From: Myxococcaceae bacterium JPH2
Lineage (GTDB): Bacteria > Myxococcota > Myxococcia > Myxococcales > Myxococcaceae
NCBI GenBank assembly: GCA_016458225.1
Contig: JAEMGR010000003.1
Span: forward strand, 434,001-498,000
Direction: 5' to 3'
DNA length: 64,000 bases
Position numbers and translations under genes: made by a program. Position 1 is the stretch's first letter, and each line of letters opens with the position of its first letter. Shown here in pieces: positions 41,878-49,839 of this stretch. A model generated the notes under the pieces. The model had not been told where the DNA came from, ran no database searches, and worked only from the letters and a program-made list of their open reading frames with translations.

Positions 41878-42411
41878 ATGAAGCCTGTCCTGCTGACCGC
41901 CGCGCTCGCCGCCGTCCTCTGCACCACATCCGCCCACGCCGACACGTTCCAGGGCTCCGTGCCGCTGCCGGCGCACTACGCCGGCAACATGCCGTCCACC
42001 GCGCTGCAAACCCTCACCGCCCAGCCGTACATCGCGCTCGACTGGAGCAGCTACACCGCGCCCGCCGGGCAGAGCCTCTATGCGCGCCTGTGCATGTCCT
42101 ATACGGACAGCGGCTCTCTCTCCGCGAGCGAGGGCATCTGGGTCGCCATCATCCCGTACCTCTACACGGGCTCGAACGCGCACTACTGGCTCTTCAACAG
42201 CACCAGCTCGTCCTCGTCCGTGTCGAAGCAGGCGTGCTCCAACTACAGCGACGGCGGGGCCACGGTGAACGGCTGGATTCCCACCAGCGCGCTGTCCTGC
42301 CAGTCCTCGCCGCTGAACGCGAGCTGCACGCTCAAGGCCTACGCGCGCTCGAGCGCCGCCACGCTGCCGGTCACCATCCACTCCGTCTGGCTGGAGGTCG
42401 TCTCGCGCTGA
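41878..42411 (+). CDS. Small secreted protein of unknown function
   Basis: This 177-residue protein starts with a clear signal peptide (VLLTAALAAVLCTTSAHA). The mature part is beta-rich and Ser/Tyr/Trp-rich, with four Cys (LCMSY, QACSNY, LSCQS, ASCTL) that may form two disulphides. No family is recognised. AGGA upstream supports the ATG. It is convergent with the alpha/beta hydrolase gene with 3 bp between stop codons. Confidence 0.7.
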   Translation: MKPVLLTAALAAVLCTTSAHADTFQGSVPLPAHYAGNMPSTALQTLTAQPYIALDWSSYTAPAGQSLYARLCMSYTDSGSLSASEGIWVAIIPYLYTGSNAHYWLFNSTSSSSSVSKQACSNYSDGGATVNGWIPTSALSCQSSPLNASCTLKAYARSSAATLPVTIHSVWLEVVSR

Positions 42412-42414
42412 GGC

Positions 42415-43251
42415 TCACGCGGCCGCCGCGCGGCCCTCTTGGAGAAACGCCACCGCGTCTCGCACCACGTCCGGGTGATGCAGGATGCGGTGGTGTCCCA
42501 GCCCCGTCGTGCGCGTGATGCGAGCCCCGGGCCACAGGCGCGCGTACACCTCGCCGGCCGCCAGCGGCACCTCGGCGTCTCCCGCGTCGTGGAAGACATG
42601 CAGCGGCACGCGCATCCGCGGCGCGAACAACCCCGCGCGGTCCTCCGCGGGGCGATGGCCGAAGCGCTCCACCATCTTCCCCATCAGCCGCGACTCCACG
42701 CCCTCCGGCAACCCCACAAAGTCCGCGAACCAGCGCACGGCCGTGGTGGGGTCCGACGGCGGCGCCAGGAACACCGCCCGCTGCACGGACAGACCATCCC
42801 GCATGGCCAGCGCCGCCGCGGCCGCGCCAAAGCTGTGCGCCACCACCGCGTGCGGCCCACCCGTCGCCCGCGCCACCGCGGACACCATGTCCTTCATCTC
42901 GGGCAAGGAGCTGGTGCGCCCCGATGACTCGCCATGCGCCGGCGCGTCGTACGTCACCACCGAGAAGCCCGCGTCCACCAGCGGCTCCACGAAGGCGGTG
43001 AGCTGCCCGCCATAGCCGCTCCACCCGTGCACCAGCAGCACGCGCGGCCCATGGCCCCAGCTCCACACCGCCACCTGCTCGCCGCCCAGTCGCAGGAAGC
43101 GGCGGCGCCCCGTCGCCAGCACCGACTCGGCCGTGCGCGAGCGGCGCGGACGCCGAGGCGTGAGGAACACCTGCTCGGCCCAGGACGCCACCCACCCCGG
43201 CGCCACCGTGCCGGCACCTTGCACCGCCACCCGCAGCGCCTGGGACATCAT
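42415..43251 (-). CDS. Alpha/beta hydrolase
   Basis: This serine hydrolase of about 278 residues has the order RVLLVHGWSGYGG (oxyanion region), nucleophile elbow VVAHSFGAA, Asp in FHDAGDAEVPL and His in GLGHHRILHHP. The substrate is unknown; esterase or thioesterase activity is likely. The ATG at 43251 (another at 43248) is preferred over 43284 because an 18-bp palindrome at 43255-43272 would otherwise lie inside the coding region. It follows the TetR gene by 93 bp on the same strand and is the likely target of that repressor. Confidence 0.88.
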   Translation of the reverse strand: MMSQALRVAVQGAGTVAPGWVASWAEQVFLTPRRPRRSRTAESVLATGRRRFLRLGGEQVAVWSWGHGPRVLLVHGWSGYGGQLTAFVEPLVDAGFSVVTYDAPAHGESSGRTSSLPEMKDMVSAVARATGGPHAVVAHSFGAAAAALAMRDGLSVQRAVFLAPPSDPTTAVRWFADFVGLPEGVESRLMGKMVERFGHRPAEDRAGLFAPRMRVPLHVFHDAGDAEVPLAAGEVYARLWPGARITRTTGLGHHRILHHPDVVRDAVAFLQEGRAAAA

Positions 43252-43254
43252 TTT

Positions 43255-43272
43255 AGTGCGAACGTTCGTGCT
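43255..43272. promoter_or_regulatory. Putative TetR operator before the hydrolase gene
   Basis: The minus-strand sequence AGCACGAACGTTCGCACT is an 18-bp palindrome with one mismatched pair per side, ending four bases before the hydrolase start codon. A matching half (AGCACGACCGTT) lies upstream of the tetR-type gene. Confidence 0.6.
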
Positions 43273-43344
43273 ATTTTCAGCCATGACGTGGGCCTCATGC
43301 AGGGAGCCCCAGCGGGCTCCGGGAGCGTCGAAACACGCGCGGCC

Positions 43345-43947
43345 CTAGGAGGGCCGGGCGCGAACACAGGAGAGCAACACCTCGAAGGCACGCCGGGCGC
43401 GCGCCTCACCTCGCGGGTCCCTCAAGAGGCGCGCCGCGTGGTGGTACCCCAGGAACACCGCGTATTCGTCATGGGCGAACTGGTCCACGTCCGTGTCCGC
43501 CCGGAAGTGCCCTTCGGCCACCGCGATTCGGGCCGCTTGCGCCAGGCAGTCCAACCAGTCCCGCTGCGTCTGCACCAGCCGGTCTCGCGCCGGCCCGGGC
43601 GAGTCATCCAGCTCCACCGCCGCCGCCACGAACAGACAGCCGCCCTCCAGCTCCTCGTCGCGCGCCCAGTTCGTCAGCCAGTTCTCGAACAGGGCCCGCA
43701 CGCGCGGCTCGCCGCGTGGCTGGGTCAACGCCGGGCGGATGACCCGCTCGGTGAACCGCGCGCTGGCCGCCTCCAGCACCTCCACCTGGAGGGAGACCTT
43801 GGAGCGGAAGTGCGCGAACAGGCCGCTCTTGGACAGGTTCAGCTCGTCCGCCAGGCCGCCAATGCTCAAGCCCTGCAATCCCACGCGGCTCGCCACGCGG
43901 ACCGCCCGCTCGAGAATCGCCTGGTGCGTCAGCTCGCCTTTCCGCAT
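43345..43947 (-). CDS. TetR-family transcriptional repressor
   Basis: This 200-residue regulator has a TetR N-terminal helix-turn-helix (ILERAVRVASRVGLQGLSIGGLADELNLSKSGLFAHFRSK) and a helical ligand-binding C-terminal half. The ATG at 43947 is the start; the long upstream frame overlaps the haemoglobin gene. It precedes the alpha/beta hydrolase gene on the same strand. Related operator-like sequences lie upstream of both, so it probably represses itself and the hydrolase until a ligand binds. The ligand is unknown. Confidence 0.92.
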   Translation of the reverse strand: MRKGELTHQAILERAVRVASRVGLQGLSIGGLADELNLSKSGLFAHFRSKVSLQVEVLEAASARFTERVIRPALTQPRGEPRVRALFENWLTNWARDEELEGGCLFVAAAVELDDSPGPARDRLVQTQRDWLDCLAQAARIAVAEGHFRADTDVDQFAHDEYAVFLGYHHAARLLRDPRGEARARRAFEVLLSCVRARPS

Positions 43948-43958
43948 CACGCTCCCTG

Positions 43959-43976
43959 AGATAAAACGGTCGTGCT
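43959..43976. promoter_or_regulatory. Putative autoregulatory half-operator of the TetR gene
   Basis: AGCACGACCGTT on the minus strand (43965-43976) matches 11 of 12 positions of the left part of the palindrome before the hydrolase gene. The other half (43959-43964) is degenerate. It lies just upstream of the tetR-type ATG. Confidence 0.45.
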
Positions 43977-44012
43977 TTTTTCGCAAGTCCGTCGCCCCAA
44001 GGGGCGGCCGAC

Positions 44013-44453
44013 TCAGCCCTCGGTGTTGCGGAGGAAGTCGGCCACCTGGGCGAAGCGGTCGTCCAGGAAGCGGCGCAGGCCGCCGGTGACGCCGCGCGCG
44101 TCCAGGGCCCGGGCCATGCTGCGCAGCCACGCATCGCGCATGGCGACATCCACCGGCACGTGGCCGTGGCGCATGCGCAGGCGCGGATGGCCGTGCTGGG
44201 CGGCGTAGTGCTGCGGGCCCCCCAGCCATCCGATGAGGAAGAGGCCGAAGCGCTCGCGCGTGCCGCGGTTCACCCGGCCCGCCTCGTCCAGCTCATGGAT
44301 GCGGGCGAGCGCGGGCTCGGTCGCATCCATGGCGTCATAGAAGGCCTCGGCCAGCGCGATGACGGCCGCTTCGCCGCCCAGGCGCGCGAAGGGCGTGTCG
44401 TCCAGCGTGGGCACCCAGTCATCCGAGGGGGGCAGCTTCAACTCGATGGGCAT
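44013..44453 (-). CDS. Group II truncated haemoglobin
   Basis: This 146-residue haem protein binds oxygen or related ligands. The TrHb2 pattern is visible: FARLGGEAAVIALAEAFYDAM, HYAAQHGHPRLRMRHGHVPV with the proximal His in RMRH, and AMRDAWLRSMARAL. The ATG at 44453 has GGAG five bases upstream; the longer frame adds 19 Pro-rich residues and is unlikely. Its role may be oxygen supply or protection against reactive nitrogen. The genes on each side give no pathway hint. Confidence 0.9.
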   Translation of the reverse strand: MPIELKLPPSDDWVPTLDDTPFARLGGEAAVIALAEAFYDAMDATEPALARIHELDEAGRVNRGTRERFGLFLIGWLGGPQHYAAQHGHPRLRMRHGHVPVDVAMRDAWLRSMARALDARGVTGGLRRFLDDRFAQVADFLRNTEG

Positions 44454-44543
44454 GGTCTCCTTCAACGTCGGGCCGGGCTGGGCCATTCGCGGCGGCGGAG
44501 TGTGCCCCAACCCGGGACATGGGACACGGCCGGAAGCACGGGC

Positions 44544-45428
44544 TCACTTCGCCCAGCGCTTGGGTCGCTTCTTGAGGGTGTTGAGGCCCAGCCCGTCACA
44601 GAAGGCCAGGAAGGCGGACTCCGGGACGCCCTGCCACTCCAGGTCCGCGAGCGACCGCGTGTCCGGCAGCGGCGCATCCGTCACCAAGGTGGCCAGCGTG
44701 CGATACAGCCGCGCCTCCTCACGGTGTGCGCGCAGCGTGGCGGCCAGCTTGTCCGCGCCCCGAGGCCGAGCCCCCCACGCCGAGGCGTCATCGGGGATGG
44801 ACTCCAGGTGGCCATGCGCGGCCAACACCGCCGCCGCGCCCTTCTCTCCGAAGCCCGGCAGGCCCGGGATGCCGTCCGCGTCGTCGCCCATCAGCGCGAG
44901 CAGGTCGGGGATGCTCGCGGGCGCCACGCCTGACTTCGCGCGCACCGCGTCCTCGTCCAGCTCCTTCTCCTGCCGGCGGTCTACCTGGACCACCTTCCGC
45001 CCGCGGACGCACTGCCCCAGGTCCTTGTCCGGCGTGAGCAGGCGCACCTGCTCCACCTCGCCCGCGAAGCGCGCGGCGGCGGTGGCGAGCGCGTCGTCCG
45101 CTTCGTGCTCCTTCATGGACCACACCCGGACGCCCAACACGCGCACCGCGGCTTCGACCAGGTCGAACTGCGAGCGCAGCTCGGGAGGCACGCCCTCGTC
45201 GCTCTTGTAGCCCGCGAACAGCGCGTTGCGGAACGAGCGGATGGGGTTGTCGAAGGCCACCGCCACGTGCGTGACGGCCTCGGCCTTGTCGTGCAGGAGC
45301 GCCAGCAGCGAGGACATCACGCCCACCGTCGCCTTCACGTCCCGCCCATCCGGAGACACCGTCCCCGGGCGCGGCGAGAAGTGCGCGCGAAACAGCTCAT
45401 ACGTGCCATCCACCAGGTGCAAGCGCAT
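44544..45428 (-). CDS. 5'-3' exonuclease (DNA polymerase I N-terminal type)
   Basis: This is a stand-alone flap/5' nuclease of 294 residues, resembling the N-terminal domain of PolA. The acidic metal-binding residues are visible in HLVDGTYELFRA, EHEADDALATAA and TPDKDLGQCV, and the helix-hairpin-helix is in GIPGLPGFGEKGAAAVL. The family removes RNA primers and flaps during replication and repair. The ATG at 45428 has GAGGGGAG upstream; the longer frame has no support. No polymerase domain follows. Confidence 0.9.
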   Translation of the reverse strand: MRLHLVDGTYELFRAHFSPRPGTVSPDGRDVKATVGVMSSLLALLHDKAEAVTHVAVAFDNPIRSFRNALFAGYKSDEGVPPELRSQFDLVEAAVRVLGVRVWSMKEHEADDALATAAARFAGEVEQVRLLTPDKDLGQCVRGRKVVQVDRRQEKELDEDAVRAKSGVAPASIPDLLALMGDDADGIPGLPGFGEKGAAAVLAAHGHLESIPDDASAWGARPRGADKLAATLRAHREEARLYRTLATLVTDAPLPDTRSLADLEWQGVPESAFLAFCDGLGLNTLKKRPKRWAK

Positions 45429-45626
45429 GGGCTCCCCTCTATCGCTCCTCGCGCGCGGCGGCCAGCCAGGAGCGCGCCCGCATGGTGGGACGGCCATGCC
45501 CACCCGCCCGGCACGCGAGCGCCTCTGCCCCCGTTGTCAGGCACCCAACGGGGAAGCACCTCTCGTCGTGTGAATGAAGGCGCGGTGCGCTCGCGCGCCC
45601 CCTCGCGCCTCGGCCGGAGGTGAACG

Positions 45627-45986
45627 ATGCGACCGAAGCTTTGTGCCAGCTTGCTGTGCCTCACCCTCGCGGGATGCGCCGGCAGTCAGGTGCGCCACGC
45701 GACCCAATCGCAGCGCGTCCACGCGGAGGCGTCCCTGCGCGCCGCCGAGGAGTCCGGCGCCGAGCGAATCCCCGAAGCCGCGCGGCACATGACCTACGCG
45801 CGCCAGCAACTCACCCGCGCCGAGAAGCTGCTGGGCGAGGGCGAGCAGAAGAGCGCCGCGCTCCAGTTCGACCAGGCCGCGGCGGACGCGGACCTCGCGC
45901 TGGCGTTGGCCCGAGCGGTGCCCCTCGAGGAGCAGGCGCGCCGCACCACCGATCAGGTCGAGGCCCTGCGCCGAGGCCAGCAGTAG
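45627..45986 (+). CDS. DUF4398-type lipoprotein
   Basis: This 119-residue lipoprotein has a signal peptide ending in LTLAGC and a mature part made of two long helices rich in Ala, Glu and Arg (HMTYARQQLTRAEKLLGEGEQ, LQFDQAAADADLALALARA), as in DUF4398 proteins, likely a coiled coil. GGAGG lies nine bases before the ATG. The OmpA-family gene starts 20 bp downstream and carries a similar helical region, so the two products probably act together in the outer membrane-peptidoglycan zone. Confidence 0.85.
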   Translation: MRPKLCASLLCLTLAGCAGSQVRHATQSQRVHAEASLRAAEESGAERIPEAARHMTYARQQLTRAEKLLGEGEQKSAALQFDQAAADADLALALARAVPLEEQARRTTDQVEALRRGQQ

Positions 45987-46006
45987 AGAGCCGAGAGGAG
46001 AGCGTC

Positions 46007-47158
46007 ATGTTGCCTTGGAAGCACGGATGGAAGGTCATCGCCGGAGCTCTGGCGCTCACGGCGGTGGGATGTGCCCATGCGCCGGCGCCGCGCGAGCTGG
46101 TCGAGGCGCGCTCGGCCTATCAGCGCACCGCCGAGAGCCCCGAGGGCCAGGCACGTCCCAAGGACGTCGCCGCCGCCCGCGAAGCACTCAAGCAAGCCGA
46201 GAACGAGTACGCGAAGAGCCAGGACTCGGCGCGCACGCGCTCGCTGTCCTACGTGGCCCTGCGCAAGGCGCAGCTCGCGCAGGTGCGTGGAGGCGCGGAG
46301 CTGGCCGCGCAGCAGCAGGCCCAGTCTCAACAGGCGCTGCTGGAGGCGCAGCAGCAACAGCAGCAGCGCACGCAGGCGGAGCTGGACTCCACGCGCCAGC
46401 AGCTCGCGGCCGCCGAGAACGCCCGGCAGGAAGCCGAGCGCCAGCGCTCCGAGGCCCACTCGATGGCGCAGACGCAGCAGTCCGCGTCGCAGCAGCAACT
46501 GGAGTCCGAGCGTCAGGCCCGCGCCGAGGCGGAGCAGCGCGCCCAGGAGGCGGTCAGCCAGTTGGACAAGCTGTCCAACGTGAAGGTGAAGGAGGAGGCC
46601 CGGGGCACCGTGGTGACCCTGTCCGGCAGCGTCCTCTTCGCCTCGGGCCAGACGGACCTGCTGCCCTCCGCGCGCAACCGGCTCGGGGACGTGGCCGGCG
46701 CGCTCAAGGAGTCCAGTCGGCCCCTGCTCATCGAGGGCCACACGGACTCGCAGGGCTCGGATGCCTTCAACGAGCAGCTCTCGTTGCACCGCGCCGAGCG
46801 CGTGCGCGACTACCTGGTGAGCCAGGGCGTGCCCGCGGATCGCATCGAGGTGCGCGGCCTGGGTGAGTACCAGCCCGTGGCGAGCAACCGCACCGCCGAG
46901 GGCCGCGCCAACAACCGCCGCGTGGAGATTGTCGTCGAGCGCGGCGTGGCGAACACGGGCGCGACGCAGTCCGGCGGCGTGGGCGGCAGCGGCGCGAAGG
47001 GCGAGCAGCCACCGCACAAGAAGCCGTCCCATGACAAGTCGTCGCACGCGCATCCCTCGCACGAGTCGTCGCATGACGGGTCGTCGCACGAGAGCCCTTC
47101 GAGCGAGAGTCCGTCGACTCCGAAGCAAGAGCCCGCCCCCACCTCACCGCAGCCGTGA
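46007..47158 (+). CDS. OmpA-family lipoprotein with DUF4398-like helical region
   Basis: This 383-residue envelope protein has a lipobox-like signal (ALALTAVGC), a DUF4398-like helix (about 30-100), a long Gln/Ala/Glu coiled coil (100-190) and an OmpA C-terminal domain (about 195-310). The OmpA domain shows FASGQTDLLPSAR, the peptidoglycan-contacting LIEGHTDSQGSDAFN and NRTAEGRANNRRVEI. A disordered Ser/His/Pro tail follows with repeated SSH and PSH units. It likely anchors the outer membrane to the wall. It follows the DUF4398 lipoprotein gene by 20 bp, with AGGAG before the ATG, and is followed by a strong hairpin. Confidence 0.92.
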   Translation: MLPWKHGWKVIAGALALTAVGCAHAPAPRELVEARSAYQRTAESPEGQARPKDVAAAREALKQAENEYAKSQDSARTRSLSYVALRKAQLAQVRGGAELAAQQQAQSQQALLEAQQQQQQRTQAELDSTRQQLAAAENARQEAERQRSEAHSMAQTQQSASQQQLESERQARAEAEQRAQEAVSQLDKLSNVKVKEEARGTVVTLSGSVLFASGQTDLLPSARNRLGDVAGALKESSRPLLIEGHTDSQGSDAFNEQLSLHRAERVRDYLVSQGVPADRIEVRGLGEYQPVASNRTAEGRANNRRVEIVVERGVANTGATQSGGVGGSGAKGEQPPHKKPSHDKSSHAHPSHESSHDGSSHESPSSESPSTPKQEPAPTSPQP

Positions 47159-47165
47159 GGACCTG

Positions 47166-47202
47166 GACGCTCCGGCCGGACGTTCCCTCCGGCCGGGGCG
47201 TC
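47166..47202 (+). terminator. Terminator after the OmpA-family gene
   Basis: GACGCTCCGGCCGGA (47166-47180) pairs with TCCGGCCGGGGCGTC (47188-47202) over 15 bp with one G-T wobble and a 7-base loop. It starts 7 bp after the stop codon. Confidence 0.75.
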
Positions 47203-47303
47203 GTCACAGCTCCGGAACAGGAAGACTCCCGGAGCACGTGGACTTCTGTCGCCAGGCGCGCGCCTCGCATCCGGACGCGCTAGCGTTCGCCCAGGTCCGC
47301 GCC

Positions 47304-47900
47304 ATGCCGAGCGACAGCCCTCCCCTCTTGCTCACCACCGAGCGCCTCCACGTCACCCAGCTCCCCTCGGATGCGGCGGCGCGCGTGCTGGCGTACTACG
47401 ACACCAACCGTGAGCACCTGGGCGCGGTGTCCCCCACGCGGCCCGCCACCTTCTTCTCCACGACCTACTGGCGCACGCGGCTCGCGCAGGACCGCGAGGA
47501 GTTCCGCCACGACATCTCCTTGCGCCTGTACCTGCTGCCGCGCGAGGCCCCGCCGTCCTCGGCGCCCGTCATCGGCAACATCTCGCTGACCCATATCCGC
47601 CGGGGGCCGCTCCAGGCCGCGGACCTGGGCTATGGGCTCGACCGGCACCACACGGGACAAGGCTTCATGACCGAGGCCCTGCGCGCCGTGTGCGACTACG
47701 CCTTCAGCGGCATGGGCCTGCACCGCCTTCAAGCCAACCACCTGCCGGAGAACCTCAAGAGCGCCGCGGTGCTGCGACGCATGGGCTTCGCCGTGGAGGG
47801 CTACGCGCGGGACTTCCTCCTCATCGACGGGCACTGGCGAGACCACGTGCTCACCTCGCTCGTCGCGCCGCCGGAGCCCGGCCTGCTCGCGGGCCCGTGA
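47304..47900 (+). CDS. GNAT N-acetyltransferase (RimJ/RimL-like)
   Basis: This is an acetyl-CoA-dependent transferase of 198 residues. The RimJ-type layout is clear: LLTTERLHVTQLPSDAA at the start, the strand PVIGNISLTHI, the acetyl-CoA loop region HHTGQGFMTEALRAVCDYAF, and NHLPENLKSAAVLRRMGFAVEGYARD. Relatives acetylate the N-terminus of ribosomal proteins or small amines; the acceptor is unknown. It converges on the DUF1338 gene with 11 bp between stops. Confidence 0.9.
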   Translation: MPSDSPPLLLTTERLHVTQLPSDAAARVLAYYDTNREHLGAVSPTRPATFFSTTYWRTRLAQDREEFRHDISLRLYLLPREAPPSSAPVIGNISLTHIRRGPLQAADLGYGLDRHHTGQGFMTEALRAVCDYAFSGMGLHRLQANHLPENLKSAAVLRRMGFAVEGYARDFLLIDGHWRDHVLTSLVAPPEPGLLAGP

Positions 47901-47911
47901 GCCCGCGGCCG

Positions 47912-48664
47912 TCACCCGCGCTTCGTCATGTCGAACAGCGCGCGGGCCTGCGGCCCCAGGAAGCCGTCGAAGTGCGGCGCTCGCTGGGCGATCTCGAAAT
48001 AGGCATAGGGCCACGCGCGCGTCGCGCCGCCCTGGAGCAGCACGGGCAGCGGGGAGGCGTGCGTGGCCGTCTGCCGCAGCGCCGTGCCGGGCTCCCCCTC
48101 GATGTCCGCCTTCATGGGCACGCCGGCCTCGCGCATGCGCCGCTGCCAGACGTCCACGTCATCCACCGAGCCGGTGAAGTGGTTCACCTTGCGCCCGAAG
48201 GCCAGGAGCCAGGCGCCGTACTGGCTCTCCCTCTCCAGCTCCAGCAGCGCGGCCTCGGAGGGCGGCGGCGGCGCGTGGAACCAGGCGGCCAGCGCCTCCA
48301 CGTCCTCGGGCGGAGGCGGATCCTCCGGCAGCGTCGCCAGCAGCTCGCGGGCCCGGGCCGACAGCTCCTCGGACTTCAGCTCGGAGATGAACACCCGCGG
48401 CAGCCCTTCCGGGTGGGCCAGATAGATGGCGGACAGGTGCGCGTCCGGGAACGTGTACGCGCCCGCCGCGCGCCAGCCGAGCCGCTCGAACGGCCGGGAC
48501 ATCAGCGCGATGCCGCCTCCCGGGCGAGCCAGCGAGCGCAGCGCGACGTGGTCATTGCGGAAGGTGCCCCCACAGAGCGTCACGAAGGTGCGCGCGTAAG
48601 GCACCTCGGAGGCGTAGCGCTCCCACAGCAGGTCCAGCAGACGCGAGGCGGCGGAGGTCGTCAT
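47912..48664 (-). CDS. DUF1338-family protein (2-oxoadipate dioxygenase/decarboxylase fold)
   Basis: This protein of about 250 residues matches the DUF1338 family, whose best-known member HglS converts 2-oxoadipate to 2-hydroxyglutarate in lysine breakdown. The metal ligands are visible: His in FRNDHVALRS, His in KVNHFTGSV and Glu in YFEIAQR near the end. It is shorter than HglS (over 450 residues) and closer to the short branch found in plants and some bacteria, so the substrate may differ. The ATG at 48664 is chosen over one six codons upstream. An intrinsic terminator on the same strand lies just upstream, so it must use a promoter very close to the start or the region after that terminator. 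Confidence 0.75.
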   Translation of the reverse strand: MTTSAASRLLDLLWERYASEVPYARTFVTLCGGTFRNDHVALRSLARPGGGIALMSRPFERLGWRAAGAYTFPDAHLSAIYLAHPEGLPRVFISELKSEELSARARELLATLPEDPPPPEDVEALAAWFHAPPPPSEAALLELERESQYGAWLLAFGRKVNHFTGSVDDVDVWQRRMREAGVPMKADIEGEPGTALRQTATHASPLPVLLQGGATRAWPYAYFEIAQRAPHFDGFLGPQARALFDMTKRG

Positions 48665-49153
48665 GCGCGGCAGTCTATGCACCGCTCACGCGCTCAAAAA
48701 TGAGCGGCGGCGCGCGACTCCCGATCCTTGGAGGGGATTTCATCGGAGTCGCGCGCCGCCGAGAGCGACCAGCGAAGACTTATGGCTTCCCGCCGACACC
48801 CACCCACTCCCAGTACGCGTTGACATCCGTCAAGCGATCCTGCGGCGGCGCTCGAAAGCGGGCGGGGGAATAGGGTGTGTGGAGGAGAAAAGCCAGACCG
48901 TTGCAAGGTCTTTCATCAGAATCACAATGCATCGTCATTAAGTCTATCTAATTTACTCTTTCTTGACCGTAAGATTGCGCCATGGGTGTGTATTGTTCCT
49001 ACTCGCGCAACCCGCCGTCACTCCAGGACTTTTCTCGGAGCCCCCCCGCCTCGCGCCGGCGCCTCACGTCCTCCCCGTGTTTCCAACGTTTCAGGTCACT
49101 GACGCTTTCTCGGAATTGTTGAAAGCCAGTCGCGCCCGAGCGGGTCACCGCGC
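48665..49153. other. Long intergenic region with AT-rich core and terminator
   Basis: This 489-bp spacer has no convincing protein gene. Its middle (about 48915-48985) is far more AT-rich than the genome. It also contains a short inverted repeat AGACC-N7-GGTCT at 48895-48911 and, near the left end, a strong leftward terminator. The AT-rich core plus terminator would fit a small RNA of up to about 250 nt on the minus strand, or a long 3' UTR of the gene to the right. Confidence 0.45.
48692..48761 (-). terminator. Strong intrinsic terminator on the minus strand
   Basis: A 20-bp stem with one bulged base joins 48705-48725 (CGGCGGCGCGCGACTC...) and 48742-48761, with a 16-base loop. On the minus strand it is directly followed by CTCATTTTTGAG (from 48704 down), giving the T-run of an intrinsic terminator. 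It is 390 bp past the nearest leftward stop codon. Confidence 0.8.
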
Positions 49154-49678
49154 TCAGTGCAGGTGGTCGGGGAGCATGGGGAGACCGTGGAAGAAGCGGC
49201 GCCCGTTCTCGAAGCGGCGGTGAAACGCGGAGCGATCCACCAGGTAGAGCCGGGCCATCTCCTCTTCCCCGTAGGCGCGGAAGAAGACGGCGCGGGCCTC
49301 GTCGCAGGCCTCGTCGTAGGCGGCACAGAGCGCCTCCCAGTCCTCGGGGGGCAGCTCGTCCTCGGGCCAGCCCTCGTCTCCGAGGCCATATTCGCGCTCG
49401 AGCGCGTCCAGCTCGCGCGCGAGGAAGCGAACGCGCGCGTCCTCGGAGATGGACTCGTCCGCCATGGCGGTGAGCAGGTGGGCCACGAGGAAGAAGCCCG
49501 CGTCCGGCGGCACCGAGCCCTCGTCACGGGCTCCGCGAAAGGCGACCAGGAGCTGCGCGTCCATCGCGTCGTCGCCGAGCTCCATGAGGCGCGCGGCCAA
49601 CCCGCGCCACCGGGCCTCGGTCTCTCGCGCCTCTTGGAGGGACGCCGTCAGGTCGTGTTCTCGCGTCTTCTTCATCAT
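49154..49678 (-). CDS. Hypothetical acidic helical protein
   Basis: This 174-residue soluble protein is unassigned. It is rich in Glu, Asp and Ala and largely helical (REHDLTASLQEARETEARW, DARVRFLARELDALEREYG), with an aromatic C-terminus (DRSAFHRRFENGRRFFHG). GGAG before the first of two adjacent ATGs supports 49678. No domain or partner is evident. It is divergent from the GNAT gene. Confidence 0.65.
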   Translation of the reverse strand: MMKKTREHDLTASLQEARETEARWRGLAARLMELGDDAMDAQLLVAFRGARDEGSVPPDAGFFLVAHLLTAMADESISEDARVRFLARELDALEREYGLGDEGWPEDELPPEDWEALCAAYDEACDEARAVFFRAYGEEEMARLYLVDRSAFHRRFENGRRFFHGLPMLPDHLH

Positions 49679-49839
49679 GCCGTGCTCCTGTCGGGGAAAC
49701 GCCCGAGGCTCCCATTCCGGTCTGACGCGCGGGGCCCTTTCCCTCAACGCGTCAGCACCGAGCTGCGTTCATGGGCCGCGCGCGACCCACTCGGCGCGAA
49801 ACCCGCGCCGACGGTGGACGCACCAAGGACCCTGGAGCC

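Noticed and set aside
48694-48906. 70-codon - strand frame in the 48.7-49.1 kb spacer
   Set aside because: It runs through the terminator hairpin, has no good ribosome binding site and shows no domain.
48963-49223. 86-codon + strand frame with a hydrophobic start
   Set aside because: It starts with TTG, lacks a ribosome binding site and overlaps the 3' end of the better supported gene at 49154.
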